Positions 22,701 to 36,800 of a stretch of 64,000 nucleotides of DNA are shown piece after piece. The notes under the pieces were generated by a model. The model saw only the letters and a list, made by a program, of their open reading frames with translations, was not told the origin of the DNA and did no database searches. The position numbers and the translations under genes are program-made. How positions within the stretch are numbered: the stretch's first letter is position 1; every line of letters starts with the position of its first letter. The DNA is from Phallusia mammillata (Eukaryota > Chordata > Ascidiacea > Phlebobranchia > Ascidiidae): positions 1-64,000 of the forward strand of contig QLIY01000087.1 in assembly GCA_003260075.1 (NCBI GenBank), in the 5' to 3' direction.

Positions 22701-24868
22701 GCTAGTCCATTGCTTGAGCCAAGAAAGAGGTGTTTTGCCGAGGTTTTTTACTTTGTTGTCACGTTGCGCAAGGTGTGTCGCAAGTAGTATCTTGTGTATA
22801 ATATCGTCGCAAATAAACTCGCCACGAACCGTAATTATCGACTCAATATGACGGAAGCGGTGCTCGACGATCAAATGACTTTTCAGAAATCGTTCGCTCG
22901 GCGCTCGTAAAGAGAAGGGAGCTCGTGTCTGATTTAGCTGGCGGGGAAAAAATCTGGAAAACAAGCGTGAAGTGAGACGAGGAAGCGAAAAGAAGGTTGG
23001 TGCTAGACAGGTGAATCAGTTGGTCAGCGTTGAAGGCGAAAATCGTTTGTCTCGCGCCGCGGTTGCACCATCAGTAGTTTGCTGTAAGCAGTGTGATGTT
23101 TGGGGGTAGATCGTCAAGCTAGCGACCCTAAAGCTCAAGAGTAACGTGATTTTTTGTAAAGTTTAGAGCAGTTTTAGCTGACTCAGGAAAATAAAGTTGA
23201 ATGTTGCGAATCTTCAAGCCTAAATATCTAACATTTTTGTTCAAATAAGAATTTAGATAAAATCGCAATTTATATCGTGATATTTTGAGTTGTTGGATGA
23301 GGCCCATTTGTGTCACAATCAATGTACCCCCCCCCCCTAAGAATTTAGATAAAATCGCAATTTATATCGTGATATTTTGAGTTGTCGGATGAGGCCCATT
23401 TGTGTCGCAATCAATGTACAAAAAAAAACGGTAGTAAAACCACGAAATTTAAGTCAGTTCCGCATTGCGTCTTCAAGGGATTTTCCTGAAATTTTACACA
23501 AACAACTTCTGTTCTGTTGATATTTATACGAGGCGTAATCGTTAAAGAACAAGTTTAGAACAAACTTAATTCAGCTACTAACCGAAAAGCTATTCCAAAC
23601 TAAAGAGCACGCTGCCTTGGCAAAACAGATCATCGATCATGCAGTGTTTGTTATAGAGACAACAAACAGTGATTAAATGCTTTTGGTGAGTTTGTTTGCC
23701 GTAGACAGGTGTTGCTTTCCTGATTCGCGTGCGCAGCATCGTTTGGTGGCATGGGTCACATTTTTATTGTGACATTTGCAGGTGCGAGGCTTCAGGCGGC
23801 AGCTTTCGTTCCGTAAACCACAGCTCAGCCGAACTTTCGCGTAACGTGTCGAGTTTTTATTGCGCGTCCTATCGTTGAAAAGATCTCTAGATCACTGAGT
23901 AATTGCGATGTTTGGAAGTCAGCTACTATCTGATGGTGCACTGTGATATCGAAATGAGATTTGACACGGCTAGAAAACACCAAAAGAAATATATGGAGAA
24001 AATTTCCCGAAATTAGTTTATTTTTTATATTTTTGTTAGTCATACACAGAGCATTGTAAAATTTAGTAAGTTGTTTGTCAAAGTGTTAAAAGCGAAGAAT
24101 TCTGAAACAAGGCTGATGTACGGGACCATGGGTAAGAAAAAATGTCAAGTTTTTTCGTTTATTTACTGTCTCGTGGTGCATTCCTTTTCAAAGCGTCTTC
24201 ACGCGTGCTAACTTCTAAATTATTTTCTATTTGCTGAGTGAATCAGACCTATTGATTGTACTCCAGCGGGTAACTAACGTTTAAGCCTTCCTCTGGTTTC
24301 CTTAGACGCCTGGGTGTTCACGCCCCACTGCGCATGCGCGGGGTTGTGGTTTCGAAAGCGAACGCCAAATCCAAAACACCCTCACCAATTTATTACCAAA
24401 CGAGCCTCATCTTCACCCGTGCAGTTTGAAGGCCTAAACTTCTGCATAAATATATTTTAGCAGCTTGGACACTTTTGCGTAAGTTACTTTGGCCTGATGA
24501 GGCTAGTTTCGCTGCAAAAGTCGCCCTGTGGGTCATGATTATCGTAATCCTTCGGTCGCCTTCAATCGTGTTCAATTATCCTCTTGAGCCAAGCACGCAA
24601 TGTAGGTTGGAGTGTTGCGCGGGACGCAGCACACGAACATGTCGCGAGCATCCACTTAAAAAAGGTCTCGAAAACAAGGCCAAGACAACAATGGCCACCT
24701 TATCCTTTCCTTTGATGTTTTGCTGTAAAGCAATGATATACACCGCTACAGACAGGCCTAACCGTCGCTTCGAGACAAGTTAATTATCATTAATCGCGCG
24801 CCTGTAGACCAAGGAACAACAAGCACGCAGTCTGCGGTTACTAAGCCTTCGTGTCGCCGTTAACACCA
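19725..24868. other. Divergent intergenic region between WDR55 and the MID gene
   Basis: About 5.1 kb separates two genes transcribed away from each other. It contains one duplicate pair around C-run 23327-23337 (23249-23326 and 23338-23417) and a dispersed-repeat fragment near 20330-20410. Open frames reach at most 107 codons, lack recognisable motifs and are not supported as genes. Promoters and 5' UTR exons of both genes probably lie here, but no specific element could be fixed. Confidence 0.45.
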
Positions 24869-27800
24869 ATGCATTGGGTTACAGCTCTACCGAGGTCCGT
24901 AGAATCGCCAAACTCACTTTGCAGTCAACCAGGCGTCGACAACCTGCGTCATCACTCGCTGCCCCACAACACCGATTCTTTCCACGCCCAGCGCTTGTCC
25001 CTGCGCAAGCAGTGCACCTACTACCAGCAGAATTCACAGATCAACGCAAGGGATCTTGTTAACCCAAACCAACCTTGTGTTTATACGGAGCAACACCAAT
25101 ACGTACGCCGCATGGACTATTCTCCCGCTAGAAGAGAGTACGAGCGTTTTACCATTCCAGAGGAACGAGGACTGGACGAAGAAGGTTCAATCAGGCGTGT
25201 TGGCGAGCGAAGCCGAAGTTGTGATCGATACCCAAGGCCTTTATCACCAGTTTCCCGTTTTGCCAACACGCCAAGTCCGCTGCCAAGGAGTCTAAGTCGG
25301 GGAAGCAGCCGAAGTTGTCAGAGTTCATCAGCCGACGAGAGTGGTAGAGAAGGCGGGGGTGGAGCATCATCAAGCGGAATTGGGCTTAGTGGAAGTAGCG
25401 CAAACAGCAGCAGACGTGCGAGCTGTTGTAGTAGCGGCACCGGCAGCAGCAGACTTACTTACCACTCGAACGCTGTGACTCTGATTGGCAGTAATCTATC
25501 ACGTGACAGCATTAACAGTCGCATCTACTCCGGAACACCAGAGCTCACAGTCAAAGACGTCACGCAAAGAAACGTCAACGGCCAGGGTTACTACGACGAT
25601 AGCGAATCAGTTCAAAACCAAGGCGAAGATTTGGATCTAAAATCGGACCAACACTGTGCACAGAGTATGGACTCTCTTGAGAACGAACTAACCTGTCCGA
25701 TATGCCTGGATCTATTCCACGAGCCTGTATTGCTGCCGTGTGCGCACAACCTGTGCGCAGCGTGCGTTGAGCAGTTCTTTGCAACACACGGAGGAAGTCT
25801 TAGCGAGACACCAGGGAGTCGAGTTGTTTTTCAATGTCCAACGTGTCGGGAGATTGTTGCCTTGGACAGTCGTGGCATCTCAGCACTACGACGAAATCTC
25901 ACATTGCAAAACATAGTGGATAGCTACAGGAGAGCAGCAGCAACGAACCCTAATGCCCGAGGAATCGGAGCATCCAGTGATTTTGAACAAACCAGCGACG
26001 ATGAATCAAGGTAGGCATTTTTGAATAAAAATTGTGATACAGTTTGCCCTTTAAATAAGTACTTTATGGTGCAGTAACATTTTACGCGCCCTGCGCAGGC
26101 ATGTTAAATACGTGTGGAACTGGGTGTAGAAATTGGATTATTAGGAGCCATGCACGAGCGCCTTCCGCACGTAGATCAGCTCTCTTTCGAGTGTCCAGTT
26201 ACTTTCAGTTTTGTTAACAAGTGTTTGTGGACAAGTAGCCCAAGAGGGCTCGGGTTACAGTTAATAATCGCCCAGGCTGCATGCCAACTGCCCAATGGCG
26301 CTAATCCACCCTCAACGCGGGCCAAACAGTAGTCAGGTCTCGGGCAAGCCAATCCTTCACCCTGTCGGGCTACGTTGTCAGGCGACAATGCGTTGGGTTC
26401 ACATGGCTGGTGGATCGCCAAATACCAGTGTCGGAAAATCCTCCAAGCGATGTAGACGATAAGGGCAAGCCACGTCTCAGCCTGAGCTCCCCTGCCATGG
26501 CCTCGTCTTGCTCATAACAATGGCACCGTGTATAGTTAAACTGCTCAGTGCGTGTTTGCTCGAACTCGCGGTTTTTGCTCCCTGCTCCTACTGAGCCACT
26601 ACACAGGCAATTTGCGGGAAAACGGAATTCGGGATCGAGCTTAGTATCCACCCTTTCCCCTCTGTTTTGACGAGAGCCCTGGGTTTACCCACCTAGCGTG
26701 TTTTGGCAACTTGATTATAAGACTACACATGATGATGCTGGTGAACAAGCGCTTGCTTTTGACACGAAAATACCGAATTAAACATAATGAGTTCGTAATT
26801 GCAACTTTTGCTTCTGGGTCAATAGTAAGTTTAACTCTTGAGAATATATATTTCGTTTATTGGCATCGTCAGTTACTTATTCAAATAGAAAAAAAAAACA
26901 GTGATCGTTGATAAGTAAACTGCTTGTCAGAGGGTTATATACTGGTCAATCGATTGATTCCAAGTTTATGTAATAATTGTAATTTTAAAAGGAACTATTA
27001 TGCATTATGAAGTGGGTGATTATTCTGAGCCCTGAGCGTTTAACGCGCTCCCGCTTCGTCGCACATCAGTGAAGCCCTTGCGCGTTAAAACTAAACAAGG
27101 CATTAACGATAGTTCGCTTACACTTGGCGGATGGTTACGGTTAGACAGGCGTATTTGCCCCAGCGAGAGTGCTCATAAATCAAGGGATCTTACTGCATTA
27201 CTTAGCTGCTGAAATCCAGCAATCTGCCCCCTGGATCTGTCATTCGATCCGTTTTAGATTTAGTCCGCTAATCGGGTGTTGAAAAATGCCGTCTAAGCGC
27301 GTTGGTGTGTAAATGTGCAAGGAACGGTAGCAGGTTATAGACGTGGTGTATAACCCTGTAACCTGGTGAACGTTCGTCAATCAGTCGAAGCGTAAATGCA
27401 AAGTCGGTTACTTAGGCGGAGTAGGTTGTCTCTGCTGTTGGTCCCAAGGTTAAAGGCAGATTTACAGCACCCTGGCCCGCAACCCAGGACCCGCCGCGGT
27501 TCATTGGCGACGTGGAAAAATACGAGGCCGCCGGAATGTTCAGTGTCAGTGAGAAGTCGAGAACCGCCTTTGTGCTCCCAACAGCTAACGGCAACTTTAA
27601 ACGCGAGAGCCGGTCGCAATGAATTACCGAAATGCCATTCGACCCGTTACCGGTGCTTTTATGGCGTTTGTGCCTTGACTGTTTGTCAACAATCCACCGG
27701 GGCATAGGAACCGCCCCTAGACCCCATGTTTATACTCCAAGCTCGTACAAGAGCCGATACGCACTGCTGGGCCTCGTGTGTATGTCTCACATGCAAACTT

Positions 27801-30800
27801 CGAACGAGCCAAAATATTTTCGTTGGAGCGAAGTTCTTTTCACGCGTGAGAGACCAACGCTCATCTCCCAACAAAGCGTGCTTTCATGTGGCAATGTTTG
27901 CAGTCGGAGTTTAAGCGTTCCCTTTTCACGATGGAACATTCGTGAATTGTGTGCAATCTCACCCACCCTGGTTTGTTCTGTGTACCAAAATTGAGCCCGT
28001 TCAATTTCTAGCTCCCTAGTCATTTAGTCCTTTGTTAATGTGCAATTTAGAATCGGGAGCTTTACAGATTACCGCAAAGGTGTATAATTGTTCAGGAGAT
28101 GTAATATACATTCCTTTCAACGTAATTAATCGCATAAATTTAGAACGGCATGTTAAATGCTACTGTTTGAACGATTAGTTAAAGTTAACAAACTTGGTTT
28201 ACATATTTGTAATGCTTTACGTTTAAATTTACATCGCTGGCAATTTTTTTTAAGTAAAGCTACTTTTAAAGTCCGTGCCTTGTGTACCTCTTATTTTTTT
28301 CTGGTTTTTATGCATTTGACTTCAAACTTTCACATGTAAAAAAGCTAAGTCTCAATACATAACTGCCAGAGAGCTTGTGTATAACGAATACATCATGTAG
28401 ACGTGTTCTATAGCTCAAGTGACAGTGATTGTTGAAACGTCTGCATGATGTTTTCTTCATACACAAGTTGTCTGGCAGTTATGTTTTTGAATAAAGTTAT
28501 GTTTTTGAATACAGAAGTCCGTGTATAGTTTTCCTAAGGACATTTTTGGAATGTACAATAGTTGTTTGCGTTTCCTATCGCAGTGCTTCAAACCTCTCAA
28601 CTCAAAGCGACGGCAGCCTTGGGCCAAGTCGCAGCCGTCGGCGGTCTCGTCACAAGGAGCAAGACGGAAAAGATTACGTTCACATTTCGACAAGTCCCAA
28701 ACTGGAAGTCACCACGGTTCATGAAGACCGAGAAGTGGTCTTCTGTCAATTTTGTGACCTCGAACCGGCGCGTGTAGCGGTCAAGACTTGCCTTACTTGT
28801 CGAGCTTACTACTGTGAGAGGTGTCTGCGAGTAACACACCCAAGGAAGAAGCCCTTTGTCAATCACAAGCTGGTTGCTGCCACACCCGGAAGCGCAGGGA
28901 CTCTGTCCGCTTCTCACACCACCAGCACTCGGCAGAAGACCTATGCGACTTGCGTTAACCATGCCAATGTAAGTTAACAGCTTCTTTCATTTTCAGATAA
29001 ATATCTATTCGTGACTGGGATAAGCCGTAAAGGGTGGATGTAGACCAGTTATCATGACACACTCATATGCAAATCATGGCACGCTAGGTCTAATAAAGGC
29101 GTTATACCAAATCAAGTCGGTCTCTTTAGTTTAAATCTACTTTGTAACCAACTAAGTCAGTTCCTATCCAATACAGCATCAGCATCGTACATTCAACGTT
29201 AAAAACGCATCTTTCAAATATGTTGCAAAACGCCTCAAGCCTAAAGATATACAATTTTGGATAACCCTTGGTATCTGTGTTAGCATACCGTCTAATATTT
29301 GCAAAGTTTTCAGGGGTCTACTTTAAGCAAGAAATGCATCCTCACGATTTGCTCTGGGGTTAAAATACGCTAGTTTTGTGAATGTTAGTTTCCTATATGG
29401 TTTCGGCTTTTGGTGCCAGTTTGGTGTCATGCCACAAATCCACTACCCGCTTGTATATGGGTAAAGGCCAAACACATGCAGTTTTGGAAAATCTTCACTG
29501 TTATAACGCACACCCTCTAAAAATTGAAAAATTGGAGACACGCCTATCACCAAAATTACATGCTTGTTGTGGCAACTGGGGTCACGTCTCCGCTGTCACA
29601 CTCCTCACTCTATAGTCTGAGCCTGTATAAACATCCTCGTATGGATAAGCGCTACGGAAATCCTGGAATCCTAAACAATCCTTCCCAGTTTATATTACGA
29701 CTTTGGTGGCGAGGTTCGGTCTTGACAAAACACATAGCATAGGACTTCCCGCTTTTTGGCGTCAACAAATCACGGCCTTCTGAATCTGTCTGTATTTTGT
29801 GTCTTTTCTCTTGATCCCACGTCGACGCCAGTCCTTCTGTCAATAGGTAAACCATCAAACAAATCGGCTAAACCAACAACGCCCACTTGATGCCTATACC
29901 AGGACTTCTCTCATAGAGTTCGAAGTAAAGTACGAGGCGTTTTGTTGATTGCGTCAAGTTTGGCTCCTTGTTTAGACTCGAACTTATGAACTTGTCCGTT
30001 TGACGCCGGGTTGTCTCGCGGTTCTCTGCCGCTTTGATTCACTTTGCCTTTGCCGCGTGTTAGGTCCCACCTTATAGCTTGTTGCAATGCAGGAAATCTG
30101 TTGGGCATATTCCGGCGCCGCGGCAAACCACAGTAAACAAGTCTTCTTGATTGATTTTGCATGAAGTATTCTCAATCAAATGGTTTTAAATCATTGACGC
30201 ATGCAGTTATCGAGAAACACTAATGGTCAAAGGTCGTTGGTTTAAATTAGTAGTTCTTTTTTAGTATCTTTACCCTGTGGAAAACAACATGCATTTTTTT
30301 ATCCTTTTTCAAAGAAAAACAAAATTACCCATTATAACGTCACAAAATGATGACGTAACGAAACTGAAAAAGTTATTACCCCCCAAAAATGTCAAACTAT
30401 TTTTTTGGTTGTAAATTACCAACAGGTTAAGAATCGCTGGTTTCGATCTTGCGATTGTAACATTATTGGCTGTTTTTGTTCTTACAGGAGCGGGCAGATC
30501 TTTATTGTGCAAACTGCGACGTGGCCCTGTGCAAGATATGCAGTCTGGCGCAAGAACATGGAAACCATGATGTCCAAAATGTTGACGATTGGTGCCAAAA
30601 AAAGAAGGTAAACATCAATAAATGTGAAGATAAATATTAAAAAAAGTTTCAGTTTCGGTCATAAGCCTTTAGTTTTGGAAAAAAAAATTTAAACTCGTAC
30701 CTCCATTCGGCTGCCACAGGCAGAAACAAATATGTTGTAAAAAAGAAGGAGGAACCAATGCAAAACGTTACATCTAATATACACAGTAGAAACAGAACCA

Positions 30801-33800
30801 AAATACATATGTGGGCGTTTTCCCCCCTTGTGGAAATCACCCCTTTTATAGTTTTTGTTGTATGCGTGCGAAAGATCTCAAAATAAGTGGGCGATGACAT
30901 TGAAATGTAATTTCTCCTAAATTCGTGTCGAAATTACTCTTTACAACAGGCGTTGATGTAACCCAGACACACCTCTATCCTATCCACACAAACCTGTCAT
31001 TTATACTAAATTTGGGGTATTGAAAACTAAAACATTGAGAAGTGTTATGTATATTGAATAATACAGAGCAGCGTTTTTTATGAAAACTATAGTGAATGGT
31101 TGGGATGTGATTTTTTTGCTAAGCTTTTGCGCACCTAATTGGCTAAAACATTGTGGAGATATCGGATACACGTTTCTCATATAAGTGATTTTTCATCGGG
31201 CCGCCAATTATGCACGGGCCCAGTACGAAGTCACGAAAACTCATTAAGCATAACCTCTGTGGTGTTGATGAGCACCGGTGATAATCTCGACATGTCGACT
31301 AATTGCTCTTTCCCTCATGGTTCTGCACCTGCTTGAGTTAATAAGGCGGCAAACTGATTTCCTTTCGCGTGTGGGGATCTCGTCAGCCGTATGGTCACGT
31401 GATTTTTTCGGGATGTTTACGTTGACCTGCCACTGGCGTCAAAGGCTTTTCCGGACAGTGTCCACGCGATATCGGATGACCCGCGGACGCGTTTGATGAC
31501 GCACGTATGCCGTTGCGTCACAATAAACAGCGGCGTCAGCAAATACAACAAAACAAGTTGTGACGTCATAAACGGTCAGACGTTTTTGGTCGTGCCCGCG
31601 AATCGTTCTTGAACTTCAACGTGTAATTAGTCACTCAGCGGCAAGTTGAAATAACATTGACTTTCCCCGCTTGCAGGGCGAACTTGAAAGTCACGTGTCT
31701 AACATGACGAAGCAAAAAGCCGAGATGGAGAGAGCCCTCAGTGCTTTTGTGGAAGCTTGCCAACAAACTGAGGTTAGACAATGGCCGATTTTTTATTTCT
31801 TTGATTACTACCCCATGTGTCAACTTTTTTGCCCTCGTTTTCCCTTAGTTGTTTTCCCAGATAAAACTTTACCTAGGTGTGTTTAAACCTAGCAATTTCG
31901 CTCCCTCGAAAATAGTTTGTTGACATTCACCATCAACACAAATTTACTTATTGGGTGGAAATTGACTCCCAGTTGAGAACATTTGTCATATAGCACCTAA
32001 ATTTAATGTGAGCCGAGAAAAAACACCACAATTAACAACACGACTGCCCGAGCTATATTTATATGTTCCACTTTTGGGTCGCGTGCGGCCAAGCCTCGAC
32101 CTAGGCGGGAAAGCAGCGCCGAAGTTCTAATCTGTGGAAAATGACACGTCCGAAACAAATGTTGTCAGGCAAAGGCATAGCTTGTATTTCGTTGGTAATT
32201 ACACCCAGAAGCAACCGCAACGGGTTAAACGGTTCCGTAAATGTGGCCGGTATCAGGCGACACTGGTCTCGCTAATAAGCACAGGGCAACTGTGTGCGTT
32301 CAGTTTCTCACGAAAATCGACGGAAACAACATGTTATATTAAACAGAAGTGATCTGTAACATTTTGCGACGGTCAATCTGCAAGGCAAGTTCAGTTTGTG
32401 GGTAAGGCTGTCTATGGCCGCATTGTTGTTTCAAATGCAAGTGCGGCACGAAATTCGATATCTCTTGATAATCCACGGTATCTCGCTAATGCGCTAACCC
32501 AGCTCTACTGACAAGGTAATTATGTGGCTCACTCTCCAAGTGCGGATTACCTGTCGACAAAGTTATGCACGGAATTACTTTAAAAGTGGATTTTCCAATA
32601 AACTCACTCGTTACCAATAGCAACCATCATCAGTGACCGCAAAAATGTTTTTAGGGCTCCATACAGGGCTGTGCCATTTTTGGAAACACCACATATAAGT
32701 CTTGCAATGACGGATGTAAACGCATCTTTAATCTCCACCTGTGCAGTAATTACTGTAACTAAACAGCAAATAAATCAAAAAAACACATTTTTTGTTGTTT
32801 TCGACTTTTCGTCTAATGAAGCTCTCGCCTTACAAAAGGATTGCCTCATTTTGAAAGGTTGTAATTTGGCGACTGAGCAAAAAAACCCAAACATTTGGCG
32901 CAATTTGTTGTGGCATGTTGCGCAAGTGCTGTTTTGCGAAAGGCAACAAAACCGCCTCGCCTGAAGGAACACGGACACAGAAAACTGTTGTCTGTTGGCT
33001 TTCACGTGATCTTGTAACATGCAATTTATGTTGTATGTTTTCAAAGCCACGGTAATATACGCTTGAGCGAGAAGTTGTAAACAACGATTACTAGGTTTAT
33101 ATTGGCCAATGATGGGTTTACATTTGTATATGTTACAATTGGTTAGCATTCCTTCCAAATACTTTGTAAATAGTTTGGCAAAAATTATCTGTTTCTATAA
33201 TTTACGGTTACGTCACAGTTTTTATTATTACGTCACGTATTTGCGTTAAATGTAATTTATGTGCATAGTGCTTAGTTGGTCTGCATTAACGTTTTTGCAC
33301 CTAATTCCTATTTATGGAAATCTTTTAAGTAATACAGTAATTTTAACCCGAGGCCAGGCAAGTCAAGCCAAGTCAATTGTGTTTGCATTGTCACTTTATC
33401 CATGCAATTAAAATTGTTAAACAATTTCGTAAAACAGTAAAGACACTAAAAACATTTGTTACCGAGGCCTTGTCTAATTTAAAGATTTCACAGTCTAAAC
33501 GTACAACCAACAAAACTAGGCTTATTTTGCCTTTCCCACATTTATTTCCCCGTAACATTTGAATTCCCACTATATTGGGATGTACACGCAGCACTGAACT
33601 TGTCATAACACTGTACGGAGCGTTACAATGTCATACCGCAGTTGGGCAAAGCAGAATCTGTCGGAAAGGGGTTAGGACTAATCCAATCCATCATTGCTTA
33701 AAGGCATAACCAAATTTTCCGGTATACAATCCTGGCAATGAACAAAGTGACACGTTCTTTGGGTAACAAGTTGACAGGACTATTTTGTCACTGATGGTTG

Positions 33801-36800
33801 ATGTGTTATTGTTTTCCAGTCAAAACTTTTTTTGAATTTTTTTGTCTGTCGCGCTAGGTTAGTGTACTTGAAGGCTACGCTATAAAAATATATTAAAACC
33901 GAATTCAACTTACTTAAAAAAATGTTTATGTGAGTTTCGCACGTACGCTGGCATCTTTAAATTGATTCCTAATCTCCCGTTTTACCATAGCAAATGCATT
34001 ACCGCCCCTTACACATAGCAAACAGACGTTTCTCCGCTGCGTGCTAAGGCGCGACGGATATCTCTTGCTCCCCTAAGTCCCGTTGACCGCAAGTTGCAGT
34101 GCTGATGGATCATGACTGAGAGCCGTAGATAAGGCCCCTTTCACAGGTTCGTGTACCTTAACGCCTGGACCTCTTTGCAACCGCTCGCTGACCGTGTTGA
34201 CTGAACGCAAAGGGAAGTATGCACTGGCCTTGGTTTTCAGTTACTATGTAAGCAAACCACCCACGGTCTCTATGGTCGGTACATGGACACGTCGCATTAC
34301 TTTCGGGGCATGACTAAACCGACCCTGTCATCTAGACCAGTGATACTGATCTAGTAAGGTTGAGAAGAGCTCGCGGAATCTAGTATGGTTATAGTGAACA
34401 TATAGTATGGACAATTTCACGCTGCTATATCTTCCCCTCAATCTGCGCGAATGCATACAAACAACCAAACAAAATTTGTAACTGGTTTCAACCTACTGCC
34501 ATGTATGACTTGGTGGTATTAATAAAGTTGAGATGAGCATAGCACCATAGGAGGTGCTAAACAATGCCAATTTTGGTCATAAAGTTCAACAACGAAAACC
34601 ATAGGAACAGTTGAACAAAATGCACTGCATGCGCACAAGAGTCGAGGTAGAGAATGGATCTAGAGAAAAAGTGATTATAGCCCATTAGTCCCCGAACACA
34701 CTGCAGAAAATTTAGATATATTTTGCTAAAAATAGATTCAATTATCGAAACATAAGGTCCTTTGTTTCACAACTCCCTCGGTGGTCATCCAAAGTTGACC
34801 GCACCGGCTCAGTTAGAAACACACTGGTCATCCCGTTGGACTTACGCTGACCAGCAGAGCACGATGAGACTGACAGACAAGGCAATGTCGGGATCTGTTG
34901 GCACGTCAACTTTGATCGTTATCGCGCGAAAAACGTCGATCTTATCGCCTTTCAATCGCTCGACCTCTCCAAATTTAACAACATTGCAACATATTGCACG
35001 AACGATCTGGTCTGGCAGCCTGTTTACACCCTAGCATAGGTACAGCTGACTGGCGAAAGAAGGCATGCGCAATATGTCCCCACAAGCGTGATCTTGCCGC
35101 GATAATGTCCGTGGTATGCCTTCAACCTCCTTTCACTGGTGTTGCTATGTTTAAGCGGCACGCTCAATGGCGTATGTAGATCTGCCAATATCAGTACTGA
35201 CTTGTTAGGTATGCACGAGCGTGCGGTCACTGACATTAACACTTGTATGTTTTTAGGACAACGCCGCGGCCCAGGAAGCAAAGCTACAGGCCGAATGCGA
35301 TACCTTGATTAGAATCATCCAGGAACGAAAAGAAGCCATAGCCACCAAAATCAAAGAAACCAAAGTGAGTGGCAAATACTCCATAAATCTTACACTAGTT
35401 GTAATGTGGTTGCACTGAGTGTATTGGGTGAATTTTCGTTTAATGTATTTTAAATAACGGGTGTTTTGCTGGTCTAAATCCTACCATGGTTGCAATATGG
35501 TCGCATTACAAGTCTTTGGTGGATTTACGCTGACTGTAATTTCTATAAATGGTGTTTCGTTGGTCCTAATCTTACGATGGTTGCAATCTGGTCGCACTGC
35601 GTTTACTACAATTTGCATAAATGGTGTTTCGTTGGTCTAAATTTTGCCACGTTTGCAATCTGGTTGCATCACATGTCTTTGATGAATTAACCAGGGTTTC
35701 GTTGGTCTAAATTTTGCCATGGTTGTAATATGGTCGCACTAATTAAGTGTCTTTGTTGCTCACTGCAGTGATTGGCATTGGGTTCCACTGGGGCAATATT
35801 AGTTTTCCTCCGAAGGGGTAAAACTTGTGGGGTCGCTCCCGGTCTGGTAAACACAAGGTGTGTGGGCGCAGATGGGGCACACATTCGTCTCGGTTTCGAA
35901 GCGGAACACTTTCATTTGTCTGATGCTCCAGCGCTTCCGTCTGTTTGCGAACGCTTTGCCTCTGGCCTGATTCACATCCACCAAGCTTGACCCCGATCGG
36001 GCTCACAGCACAGATTGGTCTGCGAAGGTTGGGTTGTGATTCATTTCCTCCTTAAACAGAACTGAATGGTTTTTTTGACCTGCGCCTATGACAAATGTGG
36101 GTATCTAGTATTAGGTTTCAGTACAGGACAAGACGATCCCACGCTAGATCATATTTATGCACTCGAACTTGGCAGCTTATTGGAAAACAAAAATTCCGAT
36201 TTAAAAAAAGTGTTTGTTTTTGCTTCGCATGGGTTATAGTGGTTCCCAACCGGGTAGGAATTCCCCCCAAGGGATGTATTTGCCTTATTTCTACATATGG
36301 TTTGTAAATATACACTTAAGTATTTGTATTTGACCTGTGAAGTTGATAAAATACCCAATTTTAAATTATCTTTGTATGGTTTAGCATTTACTATGCAGTA
36401 TATTAGGGAGTAATGAAAATGTTTCAAATTATTAAGGAAGAAATTCGTCAAAAAAGATTGGGATCCACTGGGTTGGACTTAATAGTCAACGAGGCAACAT
36501 ATACGGTATAGCATGTAGCCACTTATACTGGCGTCTGGAACGTCGACCACCAATTTTCACATTATGGGCCGTTACGAGTAAACAACCCAGTAGTCTGCTC
36601 AGCGACTGTAAGCAATTACTTGCGCAACCATGGCGACCTCCAGACATAATTCTACGACACTGCGGCCACTGAACTCTGGCACCAGGCGCGTGGAATTTGC
36701 ACCGCCAAAGTGTCAGGTAGCTGCAACTTAGCTTCCAAAAACTTGCTGCAATTCAACCGTTTGTTTGTTGGCCTATACGGGTCAAAGAATATCAACCGTA

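Noticed and set aside
32671-33158. Overlapping 97- and 127-codon ORFs in MID intron 4
   Set aside because: They overlap on opposite strands with no motif and no splice support.
35743-36006. Minus-strand ORF with Cys/His residues ([13 protein letters not shown])
   Set aside because: Spacing fits no zinc-finger class I know, and it lies next to a tandem repeat within an intron.
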